Source: Angiostrongylus vasorum (lineage: Eukaryota > Nematoda > Chromadorea > Rhabditida > Metastrongylidae). From it: 64,000 bases of DNA. The stretch is from assembly GCA_018806985.1 (NCBI GenBank), contig JADANN010000383.1, positions 868,001-932,000 of the forward strand, given 5' to 3'. The position numbers were made by a program, and so were the translations under genes. Below, piece by piece: positions 41,301 to 52,596 of the stretch (position 1 is the stretch's first letter; each line of letters opens with the position of its first letter). The notes beneath the pieces were generated by a model. That model did no database searches, was not told the origin of the DNA, and saw nothing but the letters and a program-made list of their open reading frames with translations.

Positions 41301-44300
41301 GCTGTCTGTCGTCTACATACTTTTCACTTGAGTCATCCTAAACAGGATTGACAGAACACTGGACGAAGGACAGCCATGTGAGCAAGCAGGGTTTCGAAAA
41401 GGATTTCGTGCGATGGACCACATCCACACGGTAACAAGGCTCATTGAAGTATCGCGAGAGTACAAAAGACCGCTCTGTCTCACTTTCATCGATTTACAGA
41501 AAGGCCTTTGATTCAGTCGAGATAGAAGCAGTCTTGGAAGCCCTGGATAGTCAAGGATTCCCTACTCAGTACATAAAGATTCTTCGTGAGCTCTACAGAA
41601 ATTTCACAACCAAGGTATCACCATTCTACGACGATATTATCATTGACGTCAAAAGGGGAGTTAGGCAAGGCTATGCCATCTCGCCAAAATTATTTCACCG
41701 CCACCCTCCAGAACGTCATGCGAACACTGGAATGGTGATAATATGGGAGTGAGAAATCGATGGTCGGCAGTTACACCATCTTCGCTTTGCTGATGACATC
41801 GCCCTTATAACAACAAACATTAGCCAATCGGAACGAATGCTTACCGACTTTGATAGAAGCCTGTGGAAAGATTGGTCTTCAACTAAATCTCACAAAAACG
41901 ATGTTCATGAAGAACGGATTGGTTTCGTATGCCCCATTCATGCTCAATGGAACGAATATCGTCGAATGCTCCAGTTATATCTATCTAGGTCGGGAAATCA
42001 ATATGATGAACGACCTTGCTCCAGAGCTGATCAGAGCGAAACGAGCGGCTTGGGGTGCTTTCAAGAGCATCGAGGATGTAGTGAAGAGAACAAGGAATAC
42101 CGGACTACGCGCCCACCTTTCGACTCAACGGTACTTCCTGTCCTAACGTATGCGTCAGAAACTTGGTGGTTGCGTAAGCAGGATGGAGGATCACTCAGCG
42201 TTATCGAACGCGCGGTTGAAAGGGTGATGCTAGGAGTATCCCGTTCCACACAAGTAAGGGAAAGGATCAGAAGCTCCGTTCTACGTCAGACGATCAAAAA
42301 TCAAAGATGCCTTTCTGAACGCCAAACAATCGAAGATAAGGTGGGTCCGGACACGTAATGCGTATGAATGACAACCGATGGACAAGAGCCGTTAGTGACT
42401 GGATTCCTCGGGATGTCAAACGTGCTGCAGGAAGACCACCGACCCGATGTTCAGAGTTCTCCACAAGAGCCTTGAAGAAAGATATGATGTTCGACGAGTC
42501 CCTAGAGCGAGCACAACCCATTGGGCTGCTCTTGCACGCAACAGGGAAAAATGGAAGACTTACTGGCGCCCGCTCGACTCTGTTGACGATCAACGGGGCT
42601 ATAGTGGTATAGGTGTTAGATACAGGTGATGTTGGGTTCATTCCGGTATTTTTTAAAACCGAATACTTTCATATGATAACCACAGTGATTAGCATAAAAT
42701 AACAGTTAATTTTGGGCGCGTGTGGCGCAATGGTTGTAGACAAATAGAATCGATCCCAGTGCCACTAGTTGACCAAACATTCCATCCCCTCCGGCTTCGG
42801 CAGATTGGTACTAGACTTGTCTGGAGTGTTGGTTCGACAAATCGGTAGGGCACCGCGAGTCAGTGTAAAGCGAGATATGCATTCAGTCACCTTCAAACGA
42901 TGTCAGTGAAGTGGAATGCATTGTGTATCCCTTAGAGATTGATCAACGCCGAGAGCTTTATTTTTTCATTAACATTTGATTGTTAGTCAATTTGCCAGTT
43001 AACGAACTCCTTCGAGAAAAAGGTTTTAAGTAAATCATTAAGAACAGAGGACCGATTCTTTTGGTCTCACCACTACTAATTTGATGTGCTTTCGATCTAC
43101 TGTCGAATGAATAATATAGTGCGGTAAAAAAAGAATCTGGAACGCCCTAAACTGAAAAAGGACATTAGGATGTCCATGTCAGTCCCCTGGGTAGGAACGA
43201 GTATGGACATTGTAGTGACCATACTGGGCGTTATGAGTTAAATGTAGGATAAGTTTCAGTAAGTGAATACAAACTTTGTCTACATACTTCAATCGATTGG
43301 TGGTTAAAAACTGCCCATGATTGTTTCAATCACATTTTGACTCAGAGTTGGTTACCACCTCTCAGTAATCCTTAGAAGCAATTCCACCTTTCTTTTAGAA
43401 ATTCGATCAATGTCACTTTATTGATTCCCTAACTGATTCTTACCTACTCTGATGCTCTTTCCTGATTTTTCAGCGATATTTTTAATTGATCGGCGATAGA
43501 AAGCTCTTTTCAAGAAGCCGTCGACAATTCCGATTTCTGTTTGTCCAAGCAGTATGCAATAAATTCTAACTACGGCACCAACTGTGAACGAAATTGTATG
43601 AAGTTGTGTGAATCTCTCTTTTCACTTTTCATCAAATAAAATAGAAAGATTCAAACCGAGAAATTACATCAAACTACCTACGACATTTGTGCTAGTCAAT
43701 TTTTTTCTGCCAATAAGACAGGGTGATAGGGAAAGCTAATTTTGGAAAGCAGAGGTCCCGATTGGCTGCGGACTTTCGCAACTACCGTATCCGTATCACT
43801 TGCAGCCAGCTTTTTGCAAACGGCACTACATATGATTGATTCGAGATGCTCAGCTGAGGAAGATCCGATTCAATACGAGACGAATACGCCACATCGAGAA
43901 GAGGAACTGTGGACCATCGATAAAGACCGTCGGCTCTAATGAAGAAGAAGACGTCGAAACGTTAACCGCATGAACATCTCATATCAACCTCGTGTTAGCT
44001 CAACAATATAAAAACACTACGTATCCTTAGTTGACTCGCTGAATTGCTGTTTCCACCAGTTTTTTACCTACTTATGTTCAAGGAATCTGACAAAATGGTT
44101 TAGGATTCCGTAATGAAACCAAGTACAACTCAACTGCCGAACTGTCAAACGTTCCTACTGTTTCTTTTTTTGGTGAGCCTCATAGAGCTTTACCTAATTC
44201 TTGAATCATATAGAACTTTTAAAGTGTTTAGAAAACCTACACGCCATATCCATAATCATATCCGTAGTAGCTTCGTTTCGCTCGATTTTCACCATCGGCG

Positions 44301-44371
44301 ATCACGGTGACGATTGTCGTCGCCATTGCGGTCACTGCTAGTCCAAGAAGCGATCGCATCCCAAGATGCAT
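35397..44371 (-). CDS. Small single-pass membrane protein with signal peptide and Cys-rich juxtamembrane run
   Basis: Three exons on the minus strand: 44241-44371 (ATG), 36162-36349, 35397-35593 (stop TAG). Phases fit and give 171 residues. Residues 1-25 look like a signal peptide ([20 protein letters not shown]). A short Tyr/Gly-rich lumenal stretch follows a Lys-Arg pair ([12 protein letters not shown]), then one transmembrane segment ([19 protein letters not shown]) whose cysteines could be palmitoylated. The cytosolic tail has a basic start (LRQRRQRK), a Thr/Asn-rich part, then about 64 residues rich in Ser, Arg and Asp. I do not recognise the family. Type I topology and Cys acylation are inferred. 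The first intron (7.9 kb) contains a long RTE element and several SINEs. An alternative upstream in-frame Met exists, but the chosen start gives the better signal peptide. Confidence 0.75.
36398..36460. repeat. (GA)n plus (GGGA)n microsatellite
   Basis: AGAGAGAGAG then GGGAGGGAGGGAG. It lies just upstream (in gene direction) of exon 2 of the membrane-protein gene; any apparent Ser/Pro/Leu-rich reading frame there is only this repeat. Confidence 0.85.
36765..37045 (+). repeat. SINE-1L copy
   Basis: GCGCCGGTTCGACCATTCTC (B-box-like), AAGCTGGTACCAATGTTGTC, CATTCAATGACATTCATGAC and GGTGGTGGATGCGAGGAAAC. Next to a SINE-3 copy. Confidence 0.6.
37065..37452 (-). repeat. SINE-3 copy with 8-11 bp target duplication
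   Basis: Flanked by TGTGTACT at 37057-37064 and 37455-37462 (AAYTGTGTACT if extended). The tail (TTACTTTATACTTGAAC) is on the left, 5' end CCGTTGGGAGG on the right. This fixes the element's limits. Confidence 0.8.
37570..37655 (-). repeat. tRNA-like SINE head
   Basis: On minus: GTAGCGCAGCGGTTACATG (A box) and CTAGTTCGATTCCGCG (B box) at tRNA spacing. The two ends do not pair as an acceptor stem, so it is a retroposon head or decayed tRNA rather than a tRNA gene. Confidence 0.5.
37860..38135 (+). repeat. SINE-1 copy
   Basis: GCACGTGTAGCGCGGGG head, GGATCGATCCCTG, central ATTGGTACCAGACTTGTCTA, 3' body with GATAAGCATTCAGTCACC. In the long intron of the membrane-protein gene. Confidence 0.75.
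38535..38815 (+). repeat. Diverged SINE-1 copy with a strong tRNA-like head
   Basis: CTAGAGCAGTGGTTAGAAGT and TTGGTTCGATCCTGC match tRNA A and B boxes better than other copies. The central block reads GGTACCAGACTTATTCGC. May be an older or different subfamily. Confidence 0.6.
39059..39094 (+). ncRNA. Hammerhead-like motif, GACG/CGTT stem II subtype
   Basis: GGCT, CTGAAGA, A, GACG-AAGA-CGTT, GAGACGTC, AGCC. Stem I is a perfect four pairs. Stem II differs from the PLE type at several positions but remains paired. GAAA has become GAGA, which likely disables catalysis. It ends just before the RTE-B 5' end. Confidence 0.45.
39172..42640 (+). mobile_element. RTE-type LINE, long but broken copy (RTE-B)
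   Basis: Plus-strand sister of RTE-A within the first intron of the membrane-protein gene (antisense insertion). Domains in order: 5' region from about 39172, endonuclease start [16 protein letters not shown] at 39744, [11 protein letters not shown] near 40165-40205, [22 protein letters not shown] at about 41098, [10 protein letters not shown] near 41780, and C-terminal [13 protein letters not shown] near 42410. It has several frameshifts and in-frame stops. Confidence 0.88.
39744..42600 (+). pseudogene. RTE endonuclease-reverse transcriptase remnant (RTE-B)
   Basis: Pieces 39744-39974, 40051-40374, 41035-41331, 41444-41752, 41837-42358 and 42358-42612 cover endonuclease, RT fingers, palm and thumb, and the C-terminal domain in shifting frames. 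Retained catalytic boxes: GDFNAKIG and FADD. Confidence 0.85.
42710..42965 (+). repeat. SINE-1 copy
   Basis: GCGCGTGTGGCGCAATGG head with an internal deletion, AATCGATCCCAGTG, central GTACTAGACTTGTCTGGAG, 3' body CAACGCCGAGAGCTTTAT. It follows RTE-B within 80 bases. Confidence 0.75.
43850..44010 (+). mobile_element. Solo arm of the hammerhead-like foldback family
   Basis: GGACCATCGATAAAGACCGT, then GGCTCTAATGA, GAAGACGTC, GAAACGTTAACC, and the shared tail ATATCAACCTCGTGTTAGCT. The core is decayed (CTAATGA). It lies 230 bases from exon 1 of the membrane-protein gene. Confidence 0.5.
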
Positions 44372-44849
44372 GGATTTCTGGATCGTTCGATAATCGAAAG
44401 ATATAGACGAAGTTAAAAATGAAACAAGTATCGGCGGACATTCGATGACCAATCGAATTACGGTGGAAAAAGAAAACGCACGAAGCAAACACTCGTGTAA
44501 TCGATCGTATAACGGGCGACATGGTTAAGTGTAAACATCGACTAGAGTGATGTGTGACAAGGATTATTCATCGTGAGTACGGTAATATTCAAATCTTTCT
44601 GTAAATGATCTATCACAATTTGGTAATCTTAGATGCTTAATGTAGATTATTGATCGGGTCTGTAGTAATCTTCGGTGCCTAATTTATATCATAGACAGCG
44701 ATTACGGTGATCCTCAAGAATTTTGTTTTCAGTGTTGCCAATAAGATCTTTATATTTAATGTTAACACACCATTAAATGGACGGATGTGAATAGTCGAAT
44801 ATCGACCAGTGTTAAATAAAAAGGGAATTAATTCCTGAATACAACCACA

Positions 44850-45085
44850 ACGATGCTGAGATATTTGCAAAACTCCGGTCCGCAGGGATCTGCGATAGGG
44901 AACGAACGCTCTATTACCTTTTCCTTGGGCTAGCGCGTTTCCCACCACGACATGGGGGTCATTCGTTTCGCCTTTCTCTCAGCTAGTTCTATCGATCAGC
45001 TCCTATCACTCGCCCACGGGATTGATCTGGGCAGCCCAAATAGGCAGCGAATCCAGTTAAGCTGAGGCTATAGTTGAAATCATAA
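44850..45085 (-). repeat. SINE-2 copy
   Basis: On plus it reads ATGCTGAGATATTTGCAAAA, GTCCGCAGGGATCTGCGATA, GGGATTGATCTGGGCAGCCC and TCCAGTTAAGCTGAGGCTAT, the complement of the family. Confidence 0.7.
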
Positions 45086-45089
45086 TGTT

Positions 45090-46720
45090 TACTTTTCATT
45101 TGCTGCTTAATAAAATCTTTTTATGGCGGGGGTAAAATCGCCGAATATCCGAATATTTCTCCTGTAATCCCTGAATATTTCTAATTACGTAAGATTTTTA
45201 AAAATGATTTACCTAGGCTCTATATTTGGCGTACTGTGAAGTACACCCTCTATCAAGACAGAAAAGAACAATCATGAAACGAGTTTAAAGGAACAAGAAC
45301 TGAACAAAAGCTAAGAAGCGAAAAGCCAACGATGACGCAAGTGAAGGGAATGATCTAAAGAAGCCAACGATGAATCAAGTGGAGGGAATGGTCTAAAGTT
45401 CTGTAGATTTTCATCGCGAAAATTGACACGGGTAGAGAAATTGTGAACAGCAGCTGAAGTCGGGCTGAAGTTAAACGAGCAAAAAGTACGCCAAATGTTT
45501 GGGGAAAAAAATATGTGCGAAAATCTCCACTTCAAAATTTTTTTTCCACTCCAAACGCTTGCGAACAGTAGCCAGCTCAGATAAATATCTGGATAGGATG
45601 GATTGTAGAGCAAACGTACCAGTTCTAAGAGTTTTTAAAATACAATTTAAGAAAAAACATGGAAAACTAAGTTGCCGTTAACATATTTGTTTTTTTGGAT
45701 TTAGTGATAGCAATGTTTCAATTTTATGAAGCAGCTCTTCTAACTTCATAGAAACCACCATTTCCATCATCGAGAATTGCAAACTGCCTTCAGATCGTAA
45801 AAGTGTCCAGCGAAAGGATTGGTCATCGATGGAAACAGTCATTCTCTCCCACGTTTAGGCTTCCAGAAAGACCAAAAAGCTTGGCAAGTTCTTACGATTC
45901 TGTGAAGAGCTCGGTTACCACAGGGCACTGGCAAGGCCCACCCCAGCGGGGTGCTTGAAGGTCTGCAAATTTCGCGCGCCTTCTTAGTACCACAGCGATT
46001 AGGTGGTAAATACTGTACTAAAAGTGTCCTTATAAATCAACCGACCTAAGCCGTAGCTAGTTTTTTGAGATTATTCAGGGCACAAAAAATCTAGTGCTGA
46101 GTAATTCGGTGAAGCGAAAGAATAAATGTTGTGGATGGCTTTCGTTCGATGTCTCAAAACTTGACAACAACGACCTGTCATTATCGTTTGTTTAGATTGT
46201 AGAGGTTGGGTGGTGACGATGAAATGTGAATACGAGGTTGTGCAGGAATAGATAACGTCGTAAAAAAGATGTGACGGCAACGAATTTGGTAAAGTGTGGC
46301 CCATCGTTAATCGTCACGTCGATATTGGTAAACATGACACATACAACGAACAAAAGAACAGCAAAAACGCTGATTCAAGCGTCAGACAAAGTTCTGGTGA
46401 CGATGTGTGCCGATAAAGTCAAAAATCATATGCGAGATGTTATTCAGCTGATCTACTACGTTGCAATCTTTCGACGGCAACGAACACCAGTATGCAGCCT
46501 CTAGAACGTGCTCACTGCTGCAGTGAACAACTGGGATTCATTGCGTGTTTTTCTCTGAAACAAATATGTAAATACAAATCAATAAATCCATTGGCTTAAT
46601 GACCATTGAAAGAGTGACGAACCGCCCAATTATGAAGAATGAATACAGTTGAATAGATAAAACGAAACCACAAGGAAGCTTTCTACATTGGTCGACAATT
46701 TCTTAAGAATTCATTATACA
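45090..46720. other. No supported gene
   Basis: Contains the 36-bp tandem duplication and a stretch near 46260-46500 open in two plus frames (one reads DIGKHDTYNEQKNSKNADSS). There are no clear splice signals, so it is left unassigned. Confidence 0.35.
45327..45400. repeat. Tandem duplication of about 36 bp
   Basis: AAGCCAACGATGACGCAAGT, then GAAGGGAATGATCTAAAG, followed at once by AAGCCAACGATGAATCAAGT and GGAGGGAATGGTCTAAAG. Confidence 0.75.
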
Positions 46721-46724
46721 CTGG

Positions 46725-46905
46725 AGTGTATTTGCAGCGATGTAGAGTAGTTGAATGCATATTTGGTGTATACAATAGACATGTAGTGGTTTAACCGACT
46801 CTGGGAGAATGGAATGGTTGGTTCGCAATGGCACCATGATCCAACCAGGGCAAAGTGCGCATTGCATGGCTCGACTAACCACTACGCTACATGCATCGCT
46901 AGCGA
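46725..46905 (-). repeat. Diverged SINE-1 head-bearing fragment
   Basis: On minus: GTAGCGTAGTGGTTAGTCG and CTGGTTGGATCATGG. A tRNA-like head with a short, decayed body. Confidence 0.45.
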
Positions 46906-47066
46906 GAATTTGGTAATTTTAATGTGTTAAAAATTTCTATACTGGTTTAGTTGCTGGAAATCCTTAAATTTTATCACATTTTAAGCGATTTTACTTTAGT
47001 CTTCTCAAGGAAACCTTTTTCTCAAAGTTAAAATTCGACTTTTTTAAATGTTGATTACTTTGCCAA

Positions 47067-47238
47067 AATGATGCAGAGATATTTGCAAAACTCCGGACCG
47101 CGGGTGTCCGCGGTGGGGAGCGAATGCGCTATTACTCTTTCCGAGGGCTAACGCGTTCACTACCACACCGTGCAGGTCCTTCGTTTCGTCTGTCTCTCAG
47201 CTAGTTTTCTATTGGTCTGTGCCATCAGCAATCACTCG
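47067..47238 (-). repeat. SINE-2 copy, head-to-head with the next
   Basis: Plus strand reads GATATTTGCAAAACTCCGGA, GTCCGCGGTGGGGAGCGAAT, TAACGCGTTCACTACCACAC and CTCTCAGCTAGTTTTCTATT. Confidence 0.7.
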
Positions 47239-47257
47239 TCAAAAAAGTTAACATTGT

Positions 47258-47510
47258 GGTTTAGACTACAGCCTCAGCTTAATTGGGTTCGTTTGCCGAT
47301 TTGGGTTACCCAGATCAATCCCGTTGAGGGGATGATGGGTGCTAGCAATGACCGATAGAACTAGCTGAGAGACACGCGAGACGCAGCACCCGCATGGTGT
47401 GGTGGTGAATGCGTTAGCCACCGGAAAGGGTAATAGAGCGTTCGTTCTCCACCGCAGACACCTGAGGTCCGGAGTTTTGCAAATACCTCAGCATGATTGT
47501 GGTTGAGTCA
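47258..47510 (+). repeat. SINE-2 copy, long 5' part kept
   Basis: GACTACAGCCTCAGCTTAAT, CCCAGATCAATCCCGTTGAG, GAACTAGCTGAGAGACACGC, GCATGGTGTGGTGGTGAATG, GGAGTTTTGCAAATACCTCA. Faces the preceding copy. Confidence 0.75.
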
Positions 47511-47797
47511 CACATAATGCCCTGCCTTTAAAAATTGTGATAGGAAGTAAATAAAAAACTTAACGTTGATTACTTTGGTTCAAGTATTTAGAGTACAACA
47601 ATGTTTCTTCATAAGAATGGTACATATTTTTGCATTGTAATTAAAAAACGAAATATAGCAATCAAAAGCAATGATATAGTTCTTTTCGGTTGATCAGAAA
47701 TAAGAACGACATATTAATAGATGGAATATCTCAAAAGAGATACTAGAAATATTTTTAGAGCTTTCTAACAGCTTCGTAATAAATGTTTGCTGGACTA

Positions 47798-48000
47798 GTG
47801 CGTAGTAGGACAACACCATGTACCTGATATGGAAAGTATTCATCAGAAATTTGGCGCCGATCCGGTCGGTAGCGTGGGTTTTCCGGCGTCGAGAGCACTT
47901 GAGCAACAATACACCACCGCTACCGGCAACTTTCGTACTGAAATCGAGAAATTTTCGAGGATATTTGGCGGATGGATTTCCTGAGAGGCTTTCGGTTCAC
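47798..48000 (+). other. Unassigned possible exon
   Basis: A frame with MESIHQKFGADPVGS and RALEQQYTTATGNFRTEIEK ends at a TGA at about 48000. An overlapping frame (47818-48063) is also open, so the coding frame is undecided. AATAAA follows near 48449. No family recognised. Confidence 0.2.
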
Positions 48001-48179
48001 TTTGATGACATTTCACTGGAGGAAGACGAAGGATGTTACGAAAGGATTGAAGGAGGAAACTAATTCAGCGTGGATCAATCCTTTAGAGAAACGCTACGTA
48101 GTGGAATTCATTTGTACATTGTAGAGCTGACAAAATAGGTATTTTTTTGTACTCTATTAGGGTCGTTAACCGATGGATT

Positions 48180-48335
48180 AGATTAGTGTTTTTATCCCGC
48201 CAGAAAAGCCTGTCATCAAAATGCCGAACTCGGAGGGACGGAGGGCATGGTGAGCCTAGGGCGCGTGATCGAACCGATGACTACGTACTAACTACAAAAC
48301 ACTACTAAGCACAGCGCTAGACGCGCGCTTATGAC
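48180..48335 (-). repeat. Diverged SINE-1 fragment
   Basis: On minus: GCGTCTAGCGCTGTGCTTAG and ATCGGTTCGATCACGC, then CCTCCGTCCCTCCGAGTTCG, which is the family's central block. Confidence 0.5.
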
Positions 48336-48339
48336 TTAA

Positions 48340-49545
48340 GTGATGTTCGTTTTTGAGATCTTCCTGTTAGTTTTAAATCTCTGCATGGTGATAATAGGTT
48401 CTTCCAGGCTTTAAAGGGAGCGGAATCCATCAAACATTCACTGTACAATAAATAAATGTAAGAAAAAAGTTGAAAAAAGAACAAAATTTAAAAAATAAAG
48501 AGGCAGTCTAGGAACCAATTTCTTCACAAGGTTGAGATCAACTAGTTAATAGAACAAAAAATCTTATAGTAAAAAGAACTGCATCAAGAAGTGGTATAGT
48601 CAGAAATTTCAGAGCTTTATTCTTAAGAAATTTTCTTCTAAACTCTCTGATGCAGATCTTAATTTATCGTCTCGTTTCTTTCTTTTTATCCCGTTTTACC
48701 ATGTTTATCTCGTCTCTCTTCCCTTCCTTTTTAAAAAGGCTTGCAAAAGTTTGTGCATCGTTTTTTGAAAAGTTCCTTCTTGATAATAATTATTAATGAG
48801 TGCCGTTGCAGTGAATCATCTCGAAATGATTAAGTCTCGATGTTGAGTAGCGCGCCTCAACGTAACGAATAGGGTTGGAATCAAATCAAAGGCGATTACA
48901 TACGCCTCGTTATTGCGTGGATTTTGCAGATGAACTCCTGTTTCTGCTGATCCGAATAGTCTTAGATTTCTGGTATAGGTGTTATAATATTCAGCATACT
49001 TTCGTGGATATATTTGCGTGCGCGCATATTACATCGTTTCGTCGTTAAGAAGAAGAGGAGGGAAGAGGGAGGGCGGTTCGGAATCACCTTTAATAAGTGA
49101 GTCTCGTCTATCTAGTGATCAAAGCTACTATAGTTACCTTTTCGTATAACCAACCTTCGTGAAGGAAGCGGCCCATTGTGAAGTTATAGTATGGTCGCTT
49201 AACCGTTTACCACTAATTAGGCGTTAATAATCTCGTTTAACTTCAGTTTAAGTAATGGCTTGGTTGGCGAGAAAACAACATCGTAATATGTTTTTTTGTT
49301 GCATTGCTCAAATGAAACTAGACTGTACCTACTAATTATGTCTCGCTAATGCATTGCAGCCTGATCTTGCCCTGTGAAAGTTATTGTGTATCGAACTGTA
49401 ATGTAGATAGGATTATTCTGTTGAACGTTAATACCCGCAAAAGCCACATGAGTGCATCACCTGTTCTCGGGTTAATTTTCAACTGACTTGATCAAACTTG
49501 CAACATCACTAGTCCCATTCGCTCTCAAAATGGATAAGGTTGTTA
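48340..49545. other. No gene seen
   Basis: Pyrimidine-rich stretch near 48650-48740, otherwise featureless. Confidence 0.35.
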
Positions 49546-49549
49546 CTAC

Positions 49550-51905
49550 ACGTTCTCATTACTCGCTCTAGGGATTCGATGAACATCATAACTTTCTTCT
49601 AGCGTTCTTGTGAAGAAATCTGAACATCACCTCAGTAATCTTCCTGCTGTGCTCTGAGATCCCAAGGAATCCGGTCGGTAAGAGCTGTTTTTCATCGGTT
49701 GTCGTTCAACCGTATTACGTTTCGAGACCATCTAATTTCTCTACTCTAGCATGTACAACTTCGTCTCCTATTTGTGATCGTTGACATGGGTGGGTACTTC
49801 AGATTTCATCTCTCACATGCGTGATATAGGACACCCTTAGCATCGTCTCTTCAATTCCTTGTTCTATAACGCTTAGTGATCTTTCAATCTGCTTATGTAG
49901 CGACCAGTTTCCAAGGTATACGTTAAGGCAGGAACAATCGTGAGGTGGAAAAGATGGACAAGGAGTCGGATGTTCATTCTCTTCCCTACATCCTTTATGC
50001 TCCTGCGAGCTCTCAAGCAGCTCGATTCATCATGCCCCACTTCAAAACTAAGTCGTTCATCATGTTGATTTCCCGACCTAAGTAGGGGCATCTGGAGCAT
50101 TCGGAGATATTCGTACCATTGACCGTGAATGGGGCATACGTAACCAATCCGTTCCACATGAACATCTTTTTTGTGAGAGTAAGTCGAAGACCAATCTTTC
50201 CAAACGGCTTTATTAAAGTTGGCAAACATTCATTCCACTTAACTAATGTTTAGTGTTATGAGAACGATCCTCCCAACGGTTTACCGCCTCATCGTGGCTG
50301 GGAGGTGTTTGCTGGGTGTCGGGCTGCGATGTACAGCGGTGGGATTCATCTTCCTGGCAGTTTTTCCCAAGCTGAGAAGGAGTCGAGGGTTTCCATCAGG
50401 AAGCCTAGCTAAGAGTAAACCAATACGAGGATCCACCACCGTCCTGGTATCAAAGTCGCATGGCGGCAAATCTCCCTCTGATCCACAAAGGCTGCGACTG
50501 CCTGTGGTGATGAAGACCTGGGTCAGACTTTAGCCACGCTGACCCTGGGATTCAAGGGAATCACAATGCTTAACCAGCAAATCTCAGAAAAAATAGAAAT
50601 TATGCTGGGGTCCGCACAACCAGGGGGGACGGACCGTTCAAGCATCAAGTATCAAGTATAAGAACAATATCATCAGCAAAGCGAAGATAGTGTAATTGCC
50701 GACCATCGATTTTCACTCCTATGTTGCCCCATTCAAATGTTCGCGTGACGTTCTCGAGGGTGGCGGTAACTATTTTCGGCGAGATGGTGTCGCCTTACCT
50801 AACCCCCTTTTTTTGACGTCGATGTTAGCATCGTTGCAGAATGATGATATCTTGCTTGCGAAATTTTTTATCACTGAGAATCCTTGCATCCTGAGTAGGG
50901 ACTCCGTGGCTGTCCACATCTTCCATGACTGCTCCTATAGGTGAGACAGAGCAAACTCTTGTACTCTCCTGATAGTTCATTGAGCCTTCTTTTCGCGTGA
51001 ATGTTGTATATCGTACTGAATCCTTTTCAAAACCCTGCTTGCTCACATGGCAGTGCTTCGTCTAGTGTTCTGCTAGTTTTGTTTGCAATGGCTCTGGTAA
51101 AGATCATATAGACACAGATAGAATGCAGATTGAGAGATAGTTAATGATGTCTTGGAGGCCTCCTTTTCAATAACAAAGTCTTGCTGGTGTTCCATAGGAG
51201 CGTTGAACTCAGACAGTGTACACTTGAACAACCCAGCCAGTGTGTTTATGAGGACTGGCGGAAGCTTATTCAGGCGTTCAGATCTAACCCTCTTTGGACC
51301 TGGTTTTGTTTCATTCTTAACCAACGAAAAAATGTCACATTACGAAAGGGAGAACTGGTAAGACGACATGTCCATCCTCTTTTATCTTGTATGAAGGCAG
51401 GAGGACGTGGCTATTGAAGAGACCCGAATATAATTGTGAATGATTTCCTCCATTGTCTTTCTTGAAGGTGTAACTGCTCCGTCTGCGCGTTGGAGTACAA
51501 TCATCTTGGCTTTGTAATCGGGCAAGCCTCTGTGGGCTTTGCAAATGCTTTTCCCAGCCCCTGCAGCTTCGACCATAACTGTTGCTCTTCTGTCTTTAAG
51601 ATCATTGCCTGTAGCTCGTGTTATTCCACGTTGGTGTATCAGCCCGAACGGTTCTGAAGACAGGGGTCTCTTGATGACCTTCGAACCTTCGCCTTCAGTG
51701 TTGTTCGTAATGGCATGTTCCCAAGCGCTAACAAGTGATATGAATAAACCTTAGTTGGTCGTGGTTTTATGATTTTGTTCCTTGAATTTTGTGGCTTTCT
51801 CTTCTACCCGCGATTAAAATCCGTCCTATCGTCTAGGCATATCCTTTTAGGCAAAACCCTAGGTTTACTGTGATGTGGTTTATTTCATGAAAGGTGCATA
51901 TGGAA
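49550..51905 (-). mobile_element. 5'-truncated RTE LINE split by a SINE-3 (RTE-C)
   Basis: Minus strand; matches RTE-A over the RT and C-terminal region (for example 51073-51324 with PGPKRVRSERLNKLPP, and 50013-50225 with LTLTKKMFMWNGLVTYAPF). A 390-base SINE-3 (50269-50660) interrupts it just upstream of the FADD region. Most of the endonuclease is missing. More diverged than RTE-A and RTE-B. Confidence 0.8.
50269..50660 (+). repeat. SINE-3 copy nested in RTE-C
   Basis: Flanked by AGAACGAT (50261-50268) and AGAACAAT (50661-50668), which are RTE sequence. The tail is AAGCATCAAGTATCAAGTAT. This gives a relative age: SINE-3 moved after RTE-C was in place. Confidence 0.85.
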
Positions 51906-51909
51906 TTTA

Positions 51910-52590
51910 CCGGTGCCACTTGGGTTATCTGGTCATAAAGGAACTACCAATAGTACAATGCATCCACTCAACTAATGCGGCACTCGTTCCTGAGTTCTTT
52001 TGCGTTATTTCTACTTCCGAATTTGGTGTTTAAAGCTGTTATTTACATGAGCCATTTCCTTCCAAGGCTATGTGAAACTCTGCTTCTACGGTTATCGTTG
52101 AGCAGAAGTGCACACGTCAGATGGTATACCATCTCTTTCGAGATTTTCTTCTTTGTAAGCCAACGTTGCACCAACGTACGATCGCTTATGTGGTTTGACA
52201 TACAAAACTCCTCTATTAGGTCACCCTATTGCAGAATCTTGAAAAATTCTGAAAGAAAAATCTGATCGATTTCGTCTTCTCTTTCGTTTTTGCTGAATGG
52301 ATGCTTCAATAAACCGAGTTTCACTTTAACCTCGGCAGAAATACTCAGTATTTCTTTGGATTATTGACGTGACACCAGGGTTGGCATAAAAGCTTTTCCT
52401 AGCTCCTCGAGTTTTCGTTGTACAAGACAGTATTATACTTATAAAAAAATATATTCTGCGTAAAGATTTCAGCATTCATAATATACTACTTGAACAACTA
52501 CTGAAAAAATAAAACAGCGACAGAAACGCGACAGAGGCTTAAAATTTCCTAAACTAGCAGATGTTATTTTTTCTTTCGTTACATTAAAAT
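51910..52590. other. No gene seen
   Basis: Unique-looking sequence between RTE-C and a SINE-2 pair. An open frame at 51975-52265 has no recognisable features. Confidence 0.35.
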
Positions 52591-52596
52591 TAGAGC

